Positions 53,665 through 59,915 of a DNA stretch of 64,000 nt are shown here, piece after piece. Position 1 is the first letter of the stretch. Every line of letters starts with the position of its first letter. The translations under genes were made by a program, and so were the position numbers. The DNA comes from CAZJHX01 sp964545715. Lineage in GTDB: Bacteria > Myxococcota_A > UBA9042 > GCA-2863065. The stretch lies in the NCBI GenBank assembly GCA_964545715.1, contig CAZJHX010000029.1, positions 11,732-75,731 of the forward strand. The letters run 5' to 3'. The notes beneath the pieces are model-generated. The model was given only the letters and a program-made list of their open reading frames with translations. It had not been told where the DNA came from and did not search any database.

Positions 53665-53667
53665 GTG
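53647..53667 (+). promoter_or_regulatory. Stop/start junction (TAA directly followed by GTG, same frame)
   Basis: TAA at 53662-53664 is followed at once by GTG at 53665, with no frame change. AAGGGGAAG (53647-53655), inside the Lys/Gly codons of the tail, can serve as a ribosome binding site 11 nt before the GTG. Translation of the second gene is therefore probably coupled to termination of the first. Readthrough would give one chain of about 18,930 residues. Confidence 0.6.
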
Positions 53668-56600
53668 GCTGATCAGCCCCAAGCACTGCCCACCGAAGCC
53701 GCGGCGACGGCCCTCGCCGGCCGCCTGGCCGACGCGGATCCAGCCGTTCGCCGCGCTGCAGGGGACGCATTGGCCCTGTTTGGCGCCCACGGACTGGCGC
53801 GGCTGAAGGAGGGCCTGGCCCACGAGACGGCCGAGGCCCGCGAGGCCGCGGCCGGGGCGATCGGGCGCGGCGCGCTGAAGGATGCGCTGGGCGACGTGGT
53901 GGCCGCGTTTACCGACGGTGCGGCGTCCGTGCGCCTGGCCGCTATCACGTCGGCGGCGCAGCTTTCGGGCGGTGGCGATGGCCTGAAGCAGGTCCTGGTC
54001 GATGACGACGACCCCGATGTGCGACGCGCCGCGGCTCACGCGCTCGCGACGGTGGCCCCCGACGGGACGGAGCCGGCGCTGATCGCGGCGCTGGGCGATG
54101 AGGCGGTTCGTCAGACTGCGCTGGCTTCTCTGGATACGATCGGCTGGGTCCCCGACTCGGCGATTGGAGAGGCGATTCTGGCCATGGCTCGGCGGGATTG
54201 GGCGGCGCTGGTGGCGCTGGGCGACACCTCGGTGCCGCTGCTTGAGCGGGCGCTGTCGGATCGCTCGCCGGACAAGGGCAGCGTGCTGCTGCGGGCATCG
54301 ATGATCGAGGCGCTGGGCAAGATCGGCAGCGCGGACGCGACTCGCGCGGTCGAGGCCTGCCTGAACGACATCGGCGGACCGGCACGGGCGCAGGCGACCC
54401 GGGAGATTGGCCGGCTGCACGCCCACGCGGCCAGGGGCACGGGTGCTGTGCTTCAGGCGTTGCTACGCGACGATCCGCAGGGGCGGGTGCGCGTCGGGGC
54501 CGCGACCGCGCTGGGCATGATGCGATACACGGCCGCCACCGACGACCTGCGCACGGCGGCAGAGGGCGACACCGAGCCGACGGTGCGACTGGCCGCCGCG
54601 GAGGCGCTAGCCGGCATCGGCGAGACCGGGCTGCTGGTTGACCAGCTGAAGAGCACGTCCCACGAGGTGCGACGCCGAGCGGCGGTCAAGCTGGGTGAGC
54701 TGGAAGCGGCCGAGGCGATCGACCCGCTGATCGGCGCTCTTGGCGACGCCTACGCGACGGTGCGAGCGGCTGCCTTTGAGGCGCTGCGGCGCATTGGCTG
54801 GACACCCGTGGGCGTGAAGCGCGACCCGGACGACCCACGCTATTCGCGTTGGATGACGCGGGCGGAGCAGGAGGCCCGAACCGGGATCACGGCGGCAGAC
54901 CAGGGCAAGATGCTGGCCAGTGACCTGGCTGCCGACGATCCGCTGGTGCGGCAGGCGGCGCTGGAGGCGCTGGCGATGCGCCACGATCCAAAGCTGGCGG
55001 CGCTGGCGACGCCGATGTTGGAGGATCCGGTTCTTCAGGTGCGGGAGGCAGCCGCCGAGACGCTCCAGACGCTGGACGCCGTCCCGACGGACGGGGCCGC
55101 CGGCGCAGCCTGGAAGATCGCCATGCGCGATATGCAGGGCGCGGCGATGATGGGCGAGGTGGCCAAGCCCGCGCTACTGCGTGTGCTGCGCGACAACGAC
55201 TCTGACGACCGCGCAGAGGCGGTGCGGACGCTGGCGATGCTGGGCGGCGAGGACGCGGAGGATGCGCTGATCACCGCGTTGGTGGATCCCACGCCGTTCG
55301 TGCGGGTGAACGCGGCGCTGTCGCTGGGGATCGCAGGCGGGAAGCGCGCGGTGCCGGCCCTGGCGCCGCTGCTGGCCAACGATCACTCCACGGTGCGCAC
55401 CGCGGTGGGCCGCACGCTGTCGACGATGGGCAAGTCGGGACTCGAGGCGCTGGTCGCTGCGCTGTCACATGATGCGGACGTCGCTCGAGCGGCGGCGGCG
55501 CGCGCGCTGAAGACAGCAGGCGAGGACGCCAACGCAGCGGCGGGCAAGCTGATGGGCCTGTTGGCGGGCGATCTCAGCGAGAGCGTGAGGGTTGCCGCGG
55601 CGGAGGCGCTGGCCGGCATGCCGGGGCCGTACCCCACCCTGTCGGTGGCCGCGCTGCGGGACGACTCCTGGCGGGTGCGACAGAAAGCGGCGGCGGCGCT
55701 GGGCACGACGGCGCCGGAGGGAGCCGCCGAGGTGCTGGTGCGCTGTCTGGGCGACAGCTACTCAGGCGTGCGGACGGCGGCGCTCAAAGCGCTGGACCAG
55801 GTCGGCTGGAAGCCCGAGGGCGACGTCGGCGACGCGATGGTCCGACTGGCCCAGGAGGACTGGCGCGGGCTGGCGCGCGTCGGGCCGGCGGCGATCGACC
55901 TGCTCGGCCAGACCTTGATCGAGAAGGGGCCCGACAAGATCGCCGTGGAGCGGCGGGTGCGCGCTATCGAGACGGTCGAGGCGATCGGATTGGAGCACTC
56001 GCCTCCCGGCCTGGCTGACGCGCTGCGACCGACGCTGGACGACGTCGCCGGGCCGGTGCGCGCCGTGGCTGCCCGTGCGTGCGGGCGGCTGGGCTTGACC
56101 GAGCTGGGGCCGCGGCTGCTGGAGATGGCGGCGGAGGATCCGCACGAATACGCCCAGGTCTGCGCGGCAGCGGGGCTGGGACGCGCCGGTAACGACACCA
56201 TGGCCGAGAAGCTGCACGAGATCGCGACGACAGCGGTATCTCCCAATGTCCGCCTGGCAGCGTGTCGGGCGCTGGCAGGGCCCGCGGTCGGGGATATCGC
56301 GCTGCTGATCGTGGCGCTGCGCGCGCCCGAGCCGGAGGTGCGCCAGGCGGCCGCGAAGGACCTGGGAGAGATCGGCAACCAGCAGGCAATCGAGCCGCTG
56401 ATCGACACGCTGGGGGACGCCGTGGCGTGGGTGCGGGCGGCGGCACGCACCTCCCTGGAGCAGCTCGGATGGCAGCCGGTTGGGATCAAGGCGGAAGGAG
56501 CGGCCGGCTATCGGCGGTGGCTCACACTGCGCGAGATTGGCGGAGACGGGGACAACGCGGTCGATCAGGGCGCGCTGTTGATCGAGGCGCTGACGCACGC

Positions 56601-58401
56601 GCTGCCGGAGGTGCGACGCGGGGCGCTGGAGGCGCTGGGGGACCGAGGAGAGGCCGCGTGCGCAAAGGCGATCCTACCGCTGTTGGACGACGTGGAGCAG
56701 ATGGTGCGGCGCGAGGCCGGTCTGACGCTGCAGGCGTTGAAGGCGCTGCCGAAAAGTGGACACGCCAGTGCAGCCGCGTTGGTCGCCCTGGGACGGATGA
56801 GCGACGCGGTCGCGCTGGGTAAGGACGCTGTGCCCTCGCTGCTGCGCGCGCTGGCTGAGCACGGGCCGGAGGACAGGGAGGCCGTTGTCTCGGCGCTGGC
56901 CGGCACCGCGGACAAGGGCGCGATCACGGCGGTGGTGGGAGCGCTGGCGGATGACGTCGCGGCGGTCCGTGCGGCGGCGGTAGTGAGCTACGCGGACAGC
57001 GCAGGCGAGAAGGGCGTCGACAAGCTGGCCGCGCTGATCGCGGACTCGGACGACAGAGTGAGAGCGACCTGCGCAACGACGCTGGCCGGACTGGGCAAGA
57101 AGGGCGTGGAGGCGCTAAAGACCGCGCTGGCCGAGGGCGACGGGGATGTGCGCGTGGCCGTGATACGGGCCATCGGGGCGCTGGAGAAGCCGGGGCCAAA
57201 GCTGATCACCGCCATCGCCAAGCGCGTGCGGGCCGACACCGACGCCGACGTGCGGGTGGCCGCGATCGTCGTACTGACCGGCGCGATCGGCGTCAACGCG
57301 CTGGACGTACTGGCAGAGCGACTGCGTGAAGACGAGTCGTTCCTGGTGCGGGAGGCGGCGGCGACCGCGATCGGCGACGTCAATCCCAAGGGCATCGCCG
57401 AGCTGCTGGTGCCCGCGCTGGGCGACGAATACAGCGAGGTGCGCGAAGCGGCGCTGACCGGGCTGGCGGCATCGGGCTGGGAGCCTCAGGACGGCGTTAC
57501 AAGAGCGACGCTGGCCCTGGCGGCGCAGGACTTTGCGACGCTGGCCACGATCGGAGCGGACGCGGCGCCGCTGATCGTCCAGATGCTGACGGAGAAGTCG
57601 AGCGCTCCCGACGCCCAGAAGAAGCGCGCCGAGGCGGTCCGGTGCCTGGGCAAGATAGGCGGCCCGGTCGCGGAGGGCGCGGTGCTGGAGGGGTTTGAAG
57701 ACCCATCGGCGCGGGTGCGCGCGGCGGCGGCGGACGCGTCTGCGTGGCTTGGCCTGAAGGCGGCGGCGGATGCGCTGATCGCAGCGCTGGAGGGCGACAG
57801 CGACTACCGGGCGCGCGCTCGTGCGGCCAGCGCCATCGGGGTGCTGGGCCTCGTGGAGGCCGCGCCGGTGCTGTCCCTTGCGGCGAGCCAGGACGATGAT
57901 CCGACGGTGCGCAGCGCCGCGGCGATCGCGCTTGCCGGACCGGGGATAGGTGACCTCGAGCGGCTGATCCATCAACTCGGTGACAGCGACGCCAACGTGC
58001 GACAGGAGGCGGCCCTGGAGCTGGGCCGGCTGGGCAACCCACGCGCGCTCGACCCGCTGATCAGCGCGCTGTCCGACGCCTACTCTCCCGTGCGCACCGC
58101 GGCCAAAGAGTCGCTGAGCAAGCTGGACTGGGTCCCGTTTGGCGCGCGACGCACGCCTCAGTCCAAGGGCTATGACCGGTGGGTCCTGCGCCAGGAGCTC
58201 CTGCCCAAGGACGAGACGACGCCTCAATTGGACGTACTGATCGGCGCCATCAACCTGCCGGACCCCACCTTGCGGCGGGCGGTGGCCGAGGCCTTCGGGT
58301 TGCGAGGCGACAAGTCCGCGGCCAAGCACCTCAAGCAGATGCTCAAGGACGCCGACCCCGCGGTCATCGAGGTCGCCAAGGCCGCACTCGACTCTCTATA
58401 G
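53665..58401 (+). CDS. Second HEAT-repeat protein, continuation of the giant array
   Basis: This gene encodes 1,578 residues, starting on GTG 53665 immediately after the stop of the giant gene; no other nearby in-frame start exists. It is composed of HEAT units with the same inserts as the giant protein: DW-type near 54195 (RRDWAALVALG), 55857 (QEDWRGLARVG) and 57530 (AQDFATLATIG), and GYSRW-type near 54838 (RYSRWMTRAEQ), 56506 (GYRRWLTLREI) and 58168 (GYDRWVLRQEL). The first module begins in mid-phase: its opening HEAT units supply the part of the module missing after the Lys-rich tail of the giant protein. There is no signal peptide, membrane segment or catalytic domain. It is probably cotranscribed with, and coupled to, the giant gene, and may stack end-to-end with it. 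Alternatively the two are one gene broken by a nonsense mutation or a base-calling error. Confidence 0.9.
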   Translation: MADQPQALPTEAAATALAGRLADADPAVRRAAGDALALFGAHGLARLKEGLAHETAEAREAAAGAIGRGALKDALGDVVAAFTDGAASVRLAAITSAAQLSGGGDGLKQVLVDDDDPDVRRAAAHALATVAPDGTEPALIAALGDEAVRQTALASLDTIGWVPDSAIGEAILAMARRDWAALVALGDTSVPLLERALSDRSPDKGSVLLRASMIEALGKIGSADATRAVEACLNDIGGPARAQATREIGRLHAHAARGTGAVLQALLRDDPQGRVRVGAATALGMMRYTAATDDLRTAAEGDTEPTVRLAAAEALAGIGETGLLVDQLKSTSHEVRRRAAVKLGELEAAEAIDPLIGALGDAYATVRAAAFEALRRIGWTPVGVKRDPDDPRYSRWMTRAEQEARTGITAADQGKMLASDLAADDPLVRQAALEALAMRHDPKLAALATPMLEDPVLQVREAAAETLQTLDAVPTDGAAGAAWKIAMRDMQGAAMMGEVAKPALLRVLRDNDSDDRAEAVRTLAMLGGEDAEDALITALVDPTPFVRVNAALSLGIAGGKRAVPALAPLLANDHSTVRTAVGRTLSTMGKSGLEALVAALSHDADVARAAAARALKTAGEDANAAAGKLMGLLAGDLSESVRVAAAEALAGMPGPYPTLSVAALRDDSWRVRQKAAAALGTTAPEGAAEVLVRCLGDSYSGVRTAALKALDQVGWKPEGDVGDAMVRLAQEDWRGLARVGPAAIDLLGQTLIEKGPDKIAVERRVRAIETVEAIGLEHSPPGLADALRPTLDDVAGPVRAVAARACGRLGLTELGPRLLEMAAEDPHEYAQVCAAAGLGRAGNDTMAEKLHEIATTAVSPNVRLAACRALAGPAVGDIALLIVALRAPEPEVRQAAAKDLGEIGNQQAIEPLIDTLGDAVAWVRAAARTSLEQLGWQPVGIKAEGAAGYRRWLTLREIGGDGDNAVDQGALLIEALTHALPEVRRGALEALGDRGEAACAKAILPLLDDVEQMVRREAGLTLQALKALPKSGHASAAALVALGRMSDAVALGKDAVPSLLRALAEHGPEDREAVVSALAGTADKGAITAVVGALADDVAAVRAAAVVSYADSAGEKGVDKLAALIADSDDRVRATCATTLAGLGKKGVEALKTALAEGDGDVRVAVIRAIGALEKPGPKLITAIAKRVRADTDADVRVAAIVVLTGAIGVNALDVLAERLREDESFLVREAAATAIGDVNPKGIAELLVPALGDEYSEVREAALTGLAASGWEPQDGVTRATLALAAQDFATLATIGADAAPLIVQMLTEKSSAPDAQKKRAEAVRCLGKIGGPVAEGAVLEGFEDPSARVRAAAADASAWLGLKAAADALIAALEGDSDYRARARAASAIGVLGLVEAAPVLSLAASQDDDPTVRSAAAIALAGPGIGDLERLIHQLGDSDANVRQEAALELGRLGNPRALDPLISALSDAYSPVRTAAKESLSKLDWVPFGARRTPQSKGYDRWVLRQELLPKDETTPQLDVLIGAINLPDPTLRRAVAEAFGLRGDKSAAKHLKQMLKDADPAVIEVAKAALDSL

Positions 58402-58409
58402 GTTGCGCC

Positions 58410-59915
58410 ATCGAAAACCGCTCCGCGGAAAAACAAACCCTGGTCTTCTGGGTTTCGACGATAGTGATCGGCGGGTTCGTCCTGGCCGCGATGCTATCGA
58501 TGGAAGCGACCGAGCGCATGCTGTCGGGCGTCAACCAGTTCATCGTGAAGCACCTGTCCTGGCTCTTCGTGGTAGGCATGGCCGTGTTCGTGGTCGCTGT
58601 TCTGTGGGCCGCGCTGAGCAAATACGGCCGCCTGCGGCTGGGCCCCGACGACGCCCGCCCCGAGTTCAGTACGCTCTCGTGGTTCGCCATGCTGTTCTCC
58701 GCCGGCGTGGCCATCGGCCTGCTGTTCTTCGGCGTCGCCGAGCCCATCATGCACTATGGCTCGCCGCCGTTTGGCGACGGTGGGACGCCCGCGGCCGCCG
58801 AACGGGCGATGGGCGTGACGTTCTTTCACTGGGGGATCCACGCCTGGGGCTGCTATGCGCTGGTGGGTTTGAGTATCGCGCTCGCCACCTATCGTCGCGG
58901 CCTGCCGTTGGCCGTTCGCTCCACCCTTCAGCCGCTGTTTGGCGATCGGATCAACGGTCCCATCGGTCACGCCGTGGACATCCTGGCCGTCTTCGGCACG
59001 ATGTTCGGGGTCTGTACCTCGCTGGGGCTGGGCGCCATGCAAATCAACAGCGGCCTGTCCACGGTCGTCGGGATTGGGCAGGGTACCGGCTGGCAATTGA
59101 CGATCATCGCGGTCATCACGCTCATGGCCACGGTCTCCGTCGTCTCCGGGCTGACGGCGGGAATCAAGAAGCTCAGCGAAATCAACATCCTGCTCTCGAC
59201 GGCCCTCTTTGTGTTCGTGCTGGCGGCCGGACCGACGCTGACCATCATCGGGGGCTTCTTTCAGAACGTCGTCAGCTACGGCCGCGCGTTGGTCGAGCAG
59301 GGCCTGTGGTTCGGGCAGACCGGCAGCGACGCCGAGCGTACCTGGTTTGCCGGCTGGACCGCGTTTTACTGGGCGTGGTGGATCGCCTGGGCCCCCTTTG
59401 TCGGCCTGTTTATCGCGCGGATCTCCCGCGGGCGCACGGTTCGGGAGTTTGTCTTCGGAGTGCTGGGCGCACCGGTATTGGCGTGCTTCGCCGCGCTGAC
59501 CATCCTGGGCAACACCGCCCTGGAGCTGCAGCAGACCGGGCAGCTCGATCTGGTCACAGCGGTGAGCGAGAGCATGCCCCAGGCCTTGTTCACCCTGCTG
59601 CGCGGCCTCCCACTCGGTGCAATCACCAGCGTGTTTGCCCTGGTGTGCGTCGTGATCTTCTTCGTGACCTCATCGGACTCAGCCTCGCTCGTGATCGACA
59701 TCCTCACGTCCGGCGGCAACCCCGAGCCGCCGGTGTGGAAGCGCGTCTTCTGGGCCGTCTCCGAGGGCGTCGTGGCAGCCGTCCTGCTCCTGGCGGGCGG
59801 ACTGGCGGCGTTTCAGACGGCGTCGATCATCACCGCGCTGCCGTTCACGCTCGTGATGCTGGCCATGTGCGTCAGCTTGAGGCGAGCGCTGCAGCTCAGC
59901 GCACCCAGATCGTGA
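58410..59915 (+). CDS. BCCT-family betaine/choline/carnitine-type transporter
   Basis: The product is an integral membrane symporter of about 500 residues with about 12 hydrophobic segments. The family signature is present: GWTAFYWAWWIAWAPFVG (about residues 314-331) carries the Trp-Trp-x-x-Trp substrate box of the betaine transporter BetP. The third-helix segment reads SAGVAIGLLFFGVAEP, where BetP has a more Gly/Met-rich version, so cation coupling may differ. The C-terminus is short (SLRRALQLSAPRS) and lacks the long charged osmosensing tail of BetP. Expected role: uptake of a quaternary-ammonium compatible solute, substrate unknown. The start is uncertain. No ATG, GTG or TTG in frame lies just before the first helix; ATC at 58410 with a weak AGG upstream is chosen, but ATG 58179 inside the HEAT gene, CTG 58440 and GTG 58464 (which would cut the first helix) are alternatives. 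The stop overlaps the convergent lipoprotein gene by 20 nt. Confidence 0.88.
   Translation: MENRSAEKQTLVFWVSTIVIGGFVLAAMLSMEATERMLSGVNQFIVKHLSWLFVVGMAVFVVAVLWAALSKYGRLRLGPDDARPEFSTLSWFAMLFSAGVAIGLLFFGVAEPIMHYGSPPFGDGGTPAAAERAMGVTFFHWGIHAWGCYALVGLSIALATYRRGLPLAVRSTLQPLFGDRINGPIGHAVDILAVFGTMFGVCTSLGLGAMQINSGLSTVVGIGQGTGWQLTIIAVITLMATVSVVSGLTAGIKKLSEINILLSTALFVFVLAAGPTLTIIGGFFQNVVSYGRALVEQGLWFGQTGSDAERTWFAGWTAFYWAWWIAWAPFVGLFIARISRGRTVREFVFGVLGAPVLACFAALTILGNTALELQQTGQLDLVTAVSESMPQALFTLLRGLPLGAITSVFALVCVVIFFVTSSDSASLVIDILTSGGNPEPPVWKRVFWAVSEGVVAAVLLLAGGLAAFQTASIITALPFTLVMLAMCVSLRRALQLSAPRS

Larger units (their letters stand above)
9499..53489 (+). repeat. Tandem array of about 25 HEAT super-modules within the giant gene
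   Basis: GYSRW-type inserts occur at about 9499, 11193, 12851, 14631, 16318, 18210, 19861, 21703, 23357, 25200, 26858, 28691, 30350, 32302, 33967, 35870, 37528, 39490, 41147, 42889, 44546, 46258, 47956, 49667, 51349 and 52997. That is 26 sites with a mean spacing of about 1,740 nt. One DW insert lies between each pair (for example about 10561, 12200, 13981, 15667, 17560). From about 18.2 kb to 48 kb two module types alternate. Type A has W-A-T-R after the Tyr and is followed by DQKKAL and EALGRWKD. Type B has WLLKSEL followed by LHG. A-to-B steps are nearly constant at 1,651-1,665 nt until about 44.5 kb, while B-to-A steps vary from 1,712 to 1,962 nt. The true repeat unit is thus a dimer of about 3.5 kb. 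Confidence 0.85.

Noticed and set aside
9499..53489. The array as an assembly artefact of one repeated module
   Set aside because: Modules differ in sequence, linkers, insert wording and length throughout, so copying a single module by misassembly cannot produce them. An error in module number is still possible.
9499..53489. CRISPR array or insertion-sequence repeats as the source of the periodicity
   Set aside because: The periodicity is coding, in frame and degenerate, with no identical short repeats with unique spacers, no transposase and no terminal inverted repeats.
1603..58401. Role as phycobilisome (bilin) lyase, suggested by the PBS-lyase HEAT family name
   Set aside because: The family name reflects repeat similarity only. 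There are no phycobiliprotein or bilin genes here, and CpcE/F-type lyases are small proteins.
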